This document shows, piece after piece, positions 1-10,789 of a stretch of DNA of 64,000 bases; the stretch's first letter is position 1; each line of letters opens with the position of its first letter. Source of the stretch: Pyrocephalus nanus (taxonomy: Eukaryota; Chordata; Aves; Passeriformes; Tyrannidae); contig CM076262.1 in the NCBI GenBank assembly GCA_038380795.1, positions 72,746,629-72,810,628 of the forward strand, in the 5' to 3' direction. Made by a program: the position numbers and the translations under genes. Below the pieces are notes generated by a model. That model ran no database searches, was not told where the DNA came from, and saw only the letters and a list, made by a program, of their open reading frames with translations.

Positions 1-176
1 CTGGATTAAGAAGTTTCTCTTTTTTGTCTTTCCCCCAGCAAGAATAAATAAATATACTCATAACATGTTTTATTCATTCAAACAACATGCAGAGCTGGTT
101 CCAGTAGATGGAGCAAGAAAGCAGAAGGAAAACAATGCCACATACCCAGGGTACTCAGTCAGAGGAGGTGGGCATT

Positions 177-232
177 GAATCATAGAATCATTTAGGCTGG
201 AAAGACCTTTAAGGTCATCACATCCACCATGG
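177..232 (-). mobile_element. CR1 LINE, short 3'-end fragment
   Basis: The segment begins gaatcatagaatcattta and continues with ggctggaaagacctttaagg, the reverse complement of the CR1 3' terminus. Only the last 55 or so bases survive, typical of heavily 5'-truncated CR1 copies. Confidence 0.75.
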
Positions 233-737
233 TCATGAGGCAGGACACGAACTGCAAACACAAGTTCACAAAAGATGTTTCAAACCATGGGAGGAGAAAG
301 CACTTTGAGAGCTACTCCATGGCTTCAAGTTCAGTCAGGACCACTCTTCACATAACTGGCACTGACAGGAGTTTTTCCTTGGAATTGGCTTAGCAGCTGA
401 AGAAAAATAACCACTCGGGATTTTCTACAGAGCAGAGAAAATAGATTAATTATAACTGTCTTGTTATTCTCTTGGCTTTAGCGGAGATTAGGGCAGCTTA
501 ATCCTTCAACAAAAGCTAATGCTGTGAAGAAGTATTAAAAGAGACAAGCTTTACACATCCCATACGATCTCCAGCCTCTTACTTTTCACTGCCTCTCTCC
601 CCTGACTCTGGACGTGCTGGATGTTGCCTTGTTTACGAATGTGTTGAGCATCACTTGCTGCAGGAAATGTGGCCAGAGGCCCTGCACAGGCACAAGCTCC
701 TGGGAGACACCTCGGCAGCCAAAATAAGGCCAAGAGA

Positions 738-809
738 TAAAAAAAAAAAAAAAAAAAAAAGACTGTTATTTGTTTGTTTGTTTTTGATTTTCCTTCCCCC
801 CCCCCCCCC
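738..809. repeat. Low-complexity cluster: poly-A, (TTTG)n, poly-C
   Basis: About 22 A residues are followed within 10 bases by TTTGTTTGTTTG and then a run of 13 C residues. The homopolymers create spurious phenylalanine- and glycine-rich frames on the minus strand. Confidence 0.95.
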
Positions 810-1385
810 AAGATAACATCTTCCAGAAGAAAACAAAACCCAACGAAACAAATCCCACTTGTTCTGGTGAAAAAGAATGGCAAGAGGTCATCCTCACACC
901 AGTGATTATTATTTTTTTTTTCTTTTTGAGCTGGCCCTATTTATCAGGGAAGCCTCCGGCAGACGACCGGCAACATCCGCCGGGTCTGTGTCCCATCACT
1001 GGCCCAGGAAATCTGTGACACCCAGCTTGGGGGAAAGGGGAACATCTGCAAGCACGGCTCCTTCCTCTGCTGACAGCAAGGAGGAGGGTCTCCTTCCTCT
1101 TCCAGGCTCAGGGGGAGTCAGACATTCTCCTTCTTGCTTCTTCCCCTAAACTGAGACTCAGCCCTGTGCTCTCACTTCCAAGCCCTCCGGGATCACCCCC
1201 ACTGGAAGGTGTTTTCCACGCTATTTCCACAGAAATTTTTGTGACAGCAATGACCTCACCTCCCAGCTTCATCTCTCCGCAATTTCCTGAGGGCTTTTTT
1301 TGCCAAAGTTGAACTAAACAAGCTATTCTGAATGCCACATAAAAAAAATTGCAGTCCATTTCTTTTTAAAATCATACAGGATAAA

Positions 1386-1431
1386 AAAATTTAAAAAAAA
1401 AAAAAACACAAAAAACAAAAAACAAGAAAAG
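1386..1431. repeat. A-rich low-complexity tract
   Basis: Nearly pure A with scattered C (aaaaaaacacaaaaaacaaa). It gives a poly-phenylalanine shadow frame on the minus strand. Confidence 0.9.
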
Positions 1432-1639
1432 TATTGCAAAGGTGCTAAACTTCTTTGAATCTGCCTGCTTCGTGAAAAGCATTTCTAACAGAGACTTCTT
1501 TTGTGTTTTTGTTTGGCAGGTGAAGGATCTGAATTGGAGGAGATGCTGTGCTGGTACCTGACTGCAAGGCTGCCCCACAGCAGTGTCTGGCCAGGCTGCA
1601 ACTGCTGATTCAGGTGGAGCACAGACTTAGCAGAAATCA

Positions 1640-1970
1640 CAGGATCTTTGAATGGTTTGGCTTGGAAGGGACCTTAAAGATCCAGATCCAACGCACTGAG
1701 TTGACCTAATCATGACCTCCCAGTCCCTGAAGGGAGCCCAAAGAAAGATGGAGAGAGACTATTTCCAAGGGCCTGGAGTGACAGGACATGGGGAATGGTT
1801 TCAAACTGGCAGAGAGCAGGTTTAGATTGGATATTAGGAAGAAATTGTTCCCTGGGAGGGTGGGCAGGCCCTGGCACAGGTTGCCCAGAGAAGCTGTGGC
1901 TGCCCCATCCCTGGCAGTGCCCAAGGCCAGGTTGGATGGGGCTCTGAGCAACCTGGGCTGGTGAAAGGTG
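1640..1970 (-). mobile_element. CR1 LINE with internal inversion (3' end minus, body plus)
   Basis: Two CR1 pieces lie head to head. Positions 1640-1694 are the CR1 3' end in minus orientation (aatggtttggcttggaaggg). Positions 1711-1970 are the upstream CR1 body in plus orientation, including gtttagattggatattagg, ccctgggagggtgggcagg and gctgtggctgccccatccc; it stops before the region corresponding to the 3' end. Read on the minus strand this is an inverted 5' part followed by a sense 3' part, as expected for twin priming during target-primed reverse transcription. Two independent insertions are the alternative. Confidence 0.85.
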
Positions 1971-2580
1971 AATGTGGCTCCTGCACTGATGTTTCCATCC
2001 CAGGGTCAGAAGCAATCCATGAGTTTGCTCTGGGTATCCTTTTATCATCTCCTTTCAGTGACAGCCTCCTGGGGCTCCCCAGGTCCTCAGCTGTGATCTG
2101 AGTCCATGTGGACAGGGAGATGTAAATACACATCATGTCAGCCTTGCATCAGCTCCAGGGTAGGAGGATCTGTGCTCGTGGTGCCTTGTGGGCAGCAATG
2201 GTTCTTGCTGCTGCAGGTTTGTATGGTTTCATATTTTATCTTTCTCTTGACCAAAAAAGGCAAGTTTTCTATGCGTTTTTTCTCCTGTATCAGGTTCAAA
2301 ACTCTGGGAAAAAGCAGTGACTCACTTGTCTCCTACAAAATAACCCTTTACCCAGATGTGTCCCTGTTGTCCTGCAGCACGTGCCTGCCATGGGCACAAA
2401 GAGATCTGTAAGGCATGGTGTGCAAGAAGGCCAGTGGAAAGGTACAGGGATGTTCCCACACACCAGACCACGCTCCAGGGGTGTATCCAGGAATGGATAT
2501 TCATATATTCATATTCATGTATCCGTATATTGCAGGGGCAAGGTGAGGAGTGTGGACACCTGATGAGAAGAAGCAAACAC

Positions 2581-2627
2581 AGCTCTCCTCTCCTCTCCTC
2601 TCTCCTTCCCTCCCCCTTTCCTTCCAG
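2581..2627. repeat. Pyrimidine-rich tract, (TCTCC)n-like
   Basis: The plus strand reads agctctcctctcctctcctc followed by tctccttccctccccctttc, an almost pure C/T stretch of about 47 bases. Confidence 0.9.
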
Positions 2628-4514
2628 TAAAAGTGGAAGACATGTGAGTGATGAGAGCCAGCATATCAGGGAAGGAAGGGAGCCAGGAGACTGTGCTCAC
2701 ACAGCATTTCACAGCTGTTGGCTGCCATTGCACTGACAAACAACTGCAGGGAGACCTTCCCAAGCTGGACAGGACCATAACTTCTGCCTGGGACTGGGAA
2801 AGCAAAACAGTGAGTGAATGAAGAACAGAGAGGGATGTCTGACACTATTAATTAGTCTATATTTGTAGAAGAATGTGTGTCTGGACACAAGCATTTTCCA
2901 TTCCAAGCTGTCGCATAGTTACCCGTGTCAGTCACTCAGGCATCACTGCCTTGCACAGCACATCTCAAAGAAGCACAAGGGCAAAGCTACTGAGCAGGAA
3001 TTCTGCTCAGAATGTCTGTAAATAATTTTTAATTAACACCAACTTGAGGGGAAAAAAAAAAAAAAAAAGAAGAGCCTTTTGCTTGTGGATGCTTTGCGAT
3101 GGGAAAGGGTGGGATTTGTTAAATAAATAATTCCTTTTGAATTAGTCACCAGGTCTAATTAAGAGGTACCAAAGGGACAAGGAATCAGAAGGGCAAGCTT
3201 AAAGCAATATCTAGCTAAAACACGAGATAAAAGTAGTATTTGAAAATATCAAAATAAACAGCGTGTGTGAGTGTTTTCCTTGGGATGAGCCAAGGGAAAT
3301 ATTTTCCTGGGGTTTGGCCCACACAATATATGTGACAGATTAAACCAATCTGCTCTTTTGAATGAATTACACAATTAGTGGATAAAAGGAGATGTAGCTG
3401 ATGCTAAAGCAGAGCCTGTGTGTCACTGGAGCAGTATTACCTTGTAAATCCTGATGTTTTGGTCCTGTTATGTTACATCCTTTTAAAGAATTGATTTCCT
3501 TTGACTCCAAGGGGCTCACACCCCATTTCACCTGTTTGAAAGTGGAAATGACTCTCTGATTGCTGGCCAAAACTTTAGAGGACTCAGCTCTACTGGTGAG
3601 AAGACTGCACTTGCTGGGGGATTTTTCATTTTAAACAGAGATACAATTAACATCTCTGATCTGATCCCAGGAAAATCTATTAGTCACAGCCTCGCCCTTT
3701 GAGCCATCCAGGCAGCCCAGCGGATCCTCTGCCCTGACTGACAAGGTTTGCCCCCAGCCTGGTGGGTTTCATTCCAACAGCTACTAAGTGGCTTAAAACT
3801 TGAGCAGATGCTGGAGGCAACTCGTGATTTCTCAGCTCAGCATCGTGGATATGGAGAGCAGACAGCCCTTCCCAGTGACCACCTGCTCTCCGCTCTCGGG
3901 CATCAATCAGCCGCACAAACAAAGCCGAGGTGAGAGGAGGCTCCATCAAAAATCTGATAAGAAAATCCAGATCCCGTGCTGGGAACACACTCCCCAGCTG
4001 TTCCTGCTTTCTTCCTCTGTAACTTCAGCCAGCTTTGAAGTGCAACCCCAGCTCTGTAAAGGAGATGAAACAAAACACGAAGCGAACGTGAGATTTTTAA
4101 GGTTCGAAATGCCCGTTGTGGCACTTGGGGCCAGGTTAAAGGCACAACTTTCTACTAAAACACAAAATTTACCTCCATCCACATTGCAGTTTGCTACTAA
4201 CAGCAAAGCTGTACTGTTGGTGAATTTCCTGACACTGCTGTTCAAGAAGGATGTTTTTTTAATATGTTTCTCTGTATCAGTGATTCCCAGACTCAGTCAT
4301 GTGAAGCTGGGAGAAGCTTTAGGATCCTATACCAGCAACACATGAACAAAAGGTGTCATAAACCCACTGAAATCATCAAAAAAGCCATGTGTTTCAAACT
4401 CAAGAAATTTAAAAAATTAATTTATAGCTACATATATTTAGTTAAACATAATAGAAGTCCAAGAATGCTAACAGAAAAGAAAAAAAAAACACCAACAGTT
4501 AAAACATCTTTATC

Positions 4515-4529
4515 TTAACCCTAACCCTA
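4515..4529. repeat. Short interstitial telomere-like repeat
   Basis: TTAACCCTAACCCTA holds just over two CCCTAA units in AT-rich sequence. A second short one lies at 56632-56645. Confidence 0.7.
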
Positions 4530-5268
4530 CATTTTTACTGTAGGAAAAGTATATATAAAACTTATTGCACTTTAAATCAATTTGTTTTAATATGAACAAT
4601 GAAATGTATTAATGATAATCATGTGCCTATTACATGAGAGTATATCTGCATGAGCTTGCACATTCTCAAAGGAGTCACTCAACTCAAAATAAGGATAAGA
4701 ACTGATCTCCTTCTGTGTCTTAAGTCCAACATCCAGCTATGACAGTGTTATACTGTGTTTTAATAGTCTGTGTATATACAGAGGAAGGAAATGGGTCTCC
4801 AAACTGGAGGTGAAGCCCAAATAGCAAAATAATAAATAAAATAAATACATGAAAAGAATAAGATAAAAATTTTTATAATTTTTTAAAAATTATATCCATG
4901 AGATGCACTGGAAAGAAAGTGTGTCATAGCTCAGATCCTTAGCTTGGGACAACTGAAAGAAGTCTACTGTTGTAAATGAAAGTCAGAAGATTTAAATTAA
5001 TATACTCCTCTGTCTTTATCTCGGATCCTTTTTGTTTGACTCGATTTTGGGTTCCCATCTCTAAAAACAAATACAGGCACAGCTTGCTGCAAAAATTGGG
5101 AAAAACTCTCCCTTTCCCATGCATGGCATTACTCAAATGAGTCTCCATTCCTTCCAGGGTTGAGGAAAAAGGCCTTTCAGTCATGGCTAAATGCACGGGA
5201 GCTGTGTTCTATTGCATGGGAACTAGTGACAGACAAAGGTGGCACCTGAAAAGGGATGAGGTAGGTTA

Positions 5269-5269
5269 C

Positions 5270-5312
<43 letters not shown>

Positions 5313-5315
5313 TTA
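5269..5315. repeat. (TTTA)n microsatellite, about 11 units
   Basis: An uninterrupted tttattta tetranucleotide array of about 46 bases, likely polymorphic in length. Confidence 0.95.
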
Positions 5316-6169
5316 ACTAATTACCATAGTTATCAGATGTATTTGAACATTTTTATGCTCCTTTTTCATTTCCCACTCCCATTCTGTTTTGAATGTGCTA
5401 TTCAAATGTTCTGTTTGGAATGTTTCTCCCAGGATTTTAAGTAAATAGATAATAGAAAAAAGGTTAAGCTTTTGCACTGGTGGTATAAGCCCAGTTGCTC
5501 TGGGGACAATATTGGCAGCCAAAAGTGATACTTTTGAATTTAAGTGCAAGGAGAAGTTGTGCCTGGCTGCTGGAGTATGACAGGTAGCTCACTTTCCTCC
5601 TTTTTTTTAAAAAAAAAAAGTCTGTCTTTGGGCCACATGTCCATCCTGTAGAATTCTGGTAGAGCTAAATTCCCAGATGTAAGTGTACTGCCTCCATCAT
5701 GTCACTGCTGACATTCAGCACTGGTTATCCAAGCTTTCATCTCTTCATCTTTAAAACACTGCCATCTGTTGTTTCCAGACGGTTCAGTCTTCTGTTTATC
5801 CAAAACTTTGTTCCAGGCCATATGGAAAAAATATCTATTTTCAATTAATCATCATATTTTTCTTAAAATATACCAGAGTGATGAGAAAAAAAAGAGGCTT
5901 TGCTTACGCAGAGCTGTTCGTGAAGGAGGTGACAAAGGAGGTGACAACTTATTGTGCGCCGTAGTTTGGAGATTTTGTCCATGTGGTCATTCAGTACTCT
6001 CAGATACCACAAAAGCTGGCCAATTTTGCAATAACACCAACACATTTCAAGCATTTCAATGCTGTTATCGTATATAAATTTCATTAGTACTGGTGTATTG
6101 ATCCACTTGTTTCCATTGGGAACTTCTCCAGTGTTTTCCTTCTGCAGTCAGAAATTTGTCATAGGGTCA

Positions 6170-6712
6170 TGAAATCATAGAATGGTTTGGGTTGGAAGGG
6201 ACTTTAAAGTTCCAACCCCCTGCCATGGGCAGGGACACCTTCCACTGTCCCAGGTTGCTCAGAGCCCCATCCAACCTGGCCTTGGACACTTCCAGGGATG
6301 GGGCAGCCACAGCTTCTCTGGGCAACCTGTGCCAGGGCCTGCCCACCCTCCCAGGGAAGGATTTCTTCCCACTATCCAATCTAACCCTGCTCTCTGTCAG
6401 TTTGAAGCCATTCCCCATGTCCTGTCACTCCAGGCCCTTGGAAATAGTCTCTCTCCACCTTCCTTGTGGGCTCCCTTCATGTCCTGGAAGGCCACAATGA
6501 GGTCACCCCAAAGCTTCTCCAGCTGAACAATCCCAACTCTCCCAGCCTTTCCTCCCAGCAGAGCTGCTCCATCCTCTGATCATCTTGGTGTCTCCTCTGG
6601 ACTCTCTCCCACAGCTCCCTGTCCTTGCTGTGCTGGGATCCCAGAGCTGGGGCAGCTCTGGGTGTCCCCAGAATGGGGCAGAGGGGCAGAATCCCCTCCC
6701 TCCCCTGCTGCC
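6170..6712 (-). mobile_element. CR1 LINE, ~0.54-kb 3' portion
   Basis: The segment starts with gaaatcatagaatggtttgg, then ccccctgccatgggcagg, ccatccaacctggcc, ggcaacctgtgccaggg, cattccccatgtcctgtc, agcttctccagctgaac and ctggactctctcccacagct, in the order of an inverted CR1 3' portion. It is one of the longest and least broken copies of the common subfamily in the window. Open frames across it are repeat sequence rather than genes. Confidence 0.93.
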
Positions 6713-8308
6713 ATTCAATCCTTAAATTGGTAATGATGTTAGAACTTTGCTAAAATGTAATAAGAATGGGGGGGTCACACTGCTGACACCTGCATGAGCA
6801 AGGTTCAGAGTTTGGAAGCAGGTTAGTAGTTCCTTCAGACTATTTCCAGCCTGGTTCTCTGGACTTCAGTCTTTTCTTGGCTGGACCCCTTCAGGTACAG
6901 TTTTGAATGTTTTTTCCAGGTTAGCTTCCTCAAAAAAATAACCCTGTTCTGTGTGCTGTGAGACCACATGAAGAAAAGGGCAGTAAGAAGAGACAATGAG
7001 GACATTACACCTTCAATTCAGAGCAGAAAGGAAGGGGGTAAAATAAGTCAGCAGAGGAATTAATCTGGGAATCCATTTCAATGAGATCAAGCCCATCTTT
7101 TCTTTCCCGAACCTGAGTTTCTGATATAAATAATTTTCAATGCTAAATGCGAAGGAGATACCACGCCTGGGCAGAGATATAGATTTCTTCAGAACTCAAA
7201 AAGAAATAAATATAAAAGGGTGCTATTTTTGGGAACAGACCATGCGTTTCATTCCTCAGTTCAAAGGAATACTTAAAATGAGAAGTTGAGTTTCCATTCA
7301 AAGCCACCCCTCTTTGATGCAGGATAAAGGCCTGTCCTTCCATCCTCCAAACAACTGCAAGATTTTCTCCTTCTGAGTTACAGTCTCCTCCTCCCAGCCA
7401 CCCACAAACAGCAGCCTCCCCCAGACTCATGCAGATTATGCCTCTGTAAAGTGACCCAAGTTGAAACTAAGGAGGAAAACAGGTGCCAGGTGGCCAGTGC
7501 AGGCTGGTGCAGGGCTGCTTGGATCTTTGGAACCCTTCCTCACCCCTAAATTTGCCAGCTCTTGGTGCAGTCAGAGGAAGGAAAGAAAAGGCAGTGGTGC
7601 AGATGTGGGAAACCTTGCAGATGAGATTAACATCTAACTGCATGTAAAGTGTACAGATAACAATAAAGTGTGTTACATTTAATTAATCAGAAAATTAGCG
7701 AGCCCTAGCTGAAGACTGATTCCTTTCTGGTGGATAATTACACGCTGCTTCTCAGCTTGAAACAGTGCCAGATGTATTTTTTGCCCATCACTCGTGGTAC
7801 TTCACCCAATTTTAATCCACTGGAGGGTGCTTAGCTGCACATCCACTGCAGCTCTGGGAATGAGAATTGTGTGAGTACACCTTAGGTGTAAGGCATGGAC
7901 AACTTAGCATCTTTCTCTGTTAATTTATATATTTATATATATATGTATATTAATCATTAAAAGATTACCCAGCCAGGTAGACAGTTAAAATGACCTTAGG
8001 TTTTGGATTTCCCAGAACCTTGAGCCTCTACACCCTTCTGTAAAGCTCATCTCTGTAGGATATCATCCTTTTAATCAGCTCACTTTACCTCTCACGAGCT
8101 CATTCAGCCTTTTCCAAAACTGCTTGTTTTAAGAGCCTTCAGTGTTTATATCCTGGTGTCAGTGAAGTGGAGATCCCTGGGTGATACTCCCCATACCCAT
8201 TTTTGGGACAATTTTTCACTTGTTCTCTGGCAGCAGTGATCTTAGCCCAGGAGTATGTTGTGCTCCCAAGAAAACAAAGTCCTTGCTATTAATTTACAAC
8301 CAAGTTTG

Positions 8309-8425
8309 GTTTTTTTATTTGTTTCTTTGTTTTTTTGGTATTTTGTTTTGTTTTATTTTGTCCTTGTTGGTTTTGTGTTTTTTTGTTTGTTTGTTTGTTT
8401 GTTGTTGTTGTTGTTGTTTTTTAAT
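8309..8425. repeat. T/G-rich tract with (TTTG)n and (TTG)n
   Basis: About 115 bases of nearly pure T and G on the plus strand, including four TTTG and five TTG units. Both strands carry low-complexity open frames (F/V/C-rich, K/Q/N-rich) that are artefacts. Confidence 0.93.
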
Positions 8426-10762
8426 TTGGTTAGTTGGTGTCTTGTTATTGGGATTGCTAAAACAGAAAATAAGGTTTTTTTTTTTCTTTTCCTTTGGGGA
8501 AACTGTAGGCACAAGTATATAGTGCAGTGCTGGGCAGAAGAAACTGAACCAACTCTGAATGGAAAGACATTTAGGGAATAACAGGCAATGTCAGCTTGGA
8601 GCTGAAATTGTGTTTATTAAGGAATAGCAGAGGGTAAGAGGCTGAGGCAGAGGCCCAAACTATCTTAGGAAAGCAGTGCTCCAATGTTAGTTCCATTTTG
8701 CACTGAAGCACAGGCAGTGGGGTTCTTTAATATAATAAAAATATATTTTTCCTAGCTATGGTGACTAGAAAGAAGTCATGGCATAACAGGATCAGTTTAT
8801 GACCTTGCTTCCCTGTTTTTTTCCCTTTGGTAATGGGAAAAATGACATATAGTGGTTGTGCTGCTCTGTGTTTCTTGATTTTTGCATGGACTTCTAATCT
8901 GGAAAGGAGAATTATTTTCCAGAGTATTTATACAACCCCAAACTGATCCCTGCCCACTGATGAGTGTATTGGTGGATGCATTTTCCTCATGGCCCCACCA
9001 TGACAGAGATATTCATCTGAGAGCCTTCCAAACACCTCACCCTGCCCCCTGAAGACTCTCCTGCTGCTCTGTAGCATCACTGAGATTGTCATTGATATTC
9101 CAGTTGCTTCTGGACTGGCAGCAGGTGTTTATGGGAGGAAAGCTGAAAACATGGGAGCCATCCCCTGTCAGGAAAGCCTTGGGAAGAGATTCTAGCTGTG
9201 TCCACAGCTGGGCATGGCTAAAATCAGGCAGGGCTTCTGAAGGGTGGGAAATACTGTGAGGTCTGTGTTACCTTCACCCTGTGGAGATGTCACTTATTAA
9301 ATATTTGCCAGACCCTTGGCACAGGTAGCTCATGAGCACAAACACAGGACTGCTGATGGAGCTGCATTGCCCCTGGGTCCTGTTCCTATTCTGAAGCATA
9401 AATTATTAACCCCCCACTTTGTCCTCATGTGTTCTTTCATCTGCTTTCATGACACAATTTAGGTGATTACCACCAGTCTTTTCTCCCTTGGCCCGTCCCT
9501 CTTGATGGCTGAGTCATTAAATTTTCACTGTCTAGATTAAAGATTCTGAGGGTGTTCTTGTTAATGAACTTAAACACTGTTCGAGACTGAAAATCAGGGA
9601 AGGTCAAGCTTTATTTTCTTTGCCTTTTTGCTTTCTAAGACAAACTTCCCAAGTTATGTCCTTCCCCATAGACAGGGGAATATGGCTGTTGTGGCACTGG
9701 ACTTTGGATAGCTCAGTAGTTTTGGCTAATTCCACATGTGTCTTTAGGCATCAAAATATTTTTGTAAGCACCAAAATATTTTTACAGGCCTGTTGGTCAT
9801 TATCTCAAGGTGCTACTGTGGTGACAAAGGGACTGGACAAATATGGCATCTATTTACTCCACAGCTCTCTTAACCCAAGGCACAAAAGCTGGGCTTTGGC
9901 AGACCCAAATAATAGACCCTCAGTGTCTTCATGGATGTGACAGTCCAGCTGGACAAAGGAAAAAAATGCTGAGATTTGGGGAAATTTGTGAACCTGTCAG
10001 TGAGAGCTGGGACTTTTGAAGCTGGGGCTGATCCAGCTCTTTTGCTCCTCTCGAGACCTGTCTCAAAGCTCAGGTGTTTAAGTGTCAATCCCATCCTGCT
10101 GCTGGCAGCATAAAAATTATTCATGGGCATGTCTTAAACCTCACTGCTGTTGGCTGTGTGTTGAAAACACCTAAAGTCCCCTTGTATGAAGTACTTCATG
10201 TCCTGCACTAATTTAAGACTCCCTTCTGTCTGCTCGAGTGTGTGTGACGAGTGGAATTCATTCAGGATGTTGCTGAGTTCAATGGAATGTTAGGGGAAGA
10301 CAGAGAAACATCACATGGAACTAGAAGAGGTTTGCTCTGGCCATCCTTGATAGAACTTTTAGCTTAGCTACAGGACAAAGTACAGCCATTCTTCATAGCT
10401 TGTTGAATGATGCCACATCAAAAATTGCAAGAGGCCAGTGTGAGGAGAAAAGCCTGCAAACATGTCAGTGTCTTCTTTTTGTTTCAAGGTAAAACTCCTC
10501 CAAACATCTCAGATGCCAAAATTTGAATAGTTTTATGTTTATTAATGTAAAATGTAACAAGGGAAAATAGAAGGGTAATATTATGGTAATACTCCATGTC
10601 CTCTGTTAGCTGCCAGTTCAATGTGCTTGTCACCTGTGTCTTACCTAAAAAATATGAATTTGTGCTGAGGGTGATATGCTGTCTGGAAATAAAACCCACA
10701 AGCAGGGCTGGCAGTTAGGTAGAACATATTTTTTTTACTGTAAATACAATATATATCTGTGT

Positions 10763-10789
10763 GTGAGAGAGGGAGAGAGAGAGAGAGAG
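10763..10789. repeat. (GA)n microsatellite
   Basis: gtgagagagggagagagaga followed by gagagag, a GA-dinucleotide array with one interruption. Confidence 0.95.

Larger units (their letters stand above)
233..1639. other. Non-coding stretch, no gene recognised
   Basis: Unique sequence plus the poly-A/C cluster (738-809) and an A-rich tract (1386-1431). A modestly CpG-containing patch lies at 950-1030 (gacgaccggcaacatccgcc). Open frames are at most about 110 codons and are low-complexity. Confidence 0.7.
1971..6169. other. Non-coding stretch, no gene recognised
   Basis: Mostly unique, AT-rich from 4350 to 5350. It contains the TTTA array, one telomere-like motif and a pyrimidine tract. A plus-strand frame of 181 codons at 3800-4345 has no recognisable domain, no splice context and ordinary composition, so it is considered chance. 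Confidence 0.7.

Noticed and set aside
3800..4345. 181-codon plus-strand frame
   Set aside because: No recognisable domain, unremarkable composition, no splice or promoter context; a frame of this length is plausible by chance in 64 kb.
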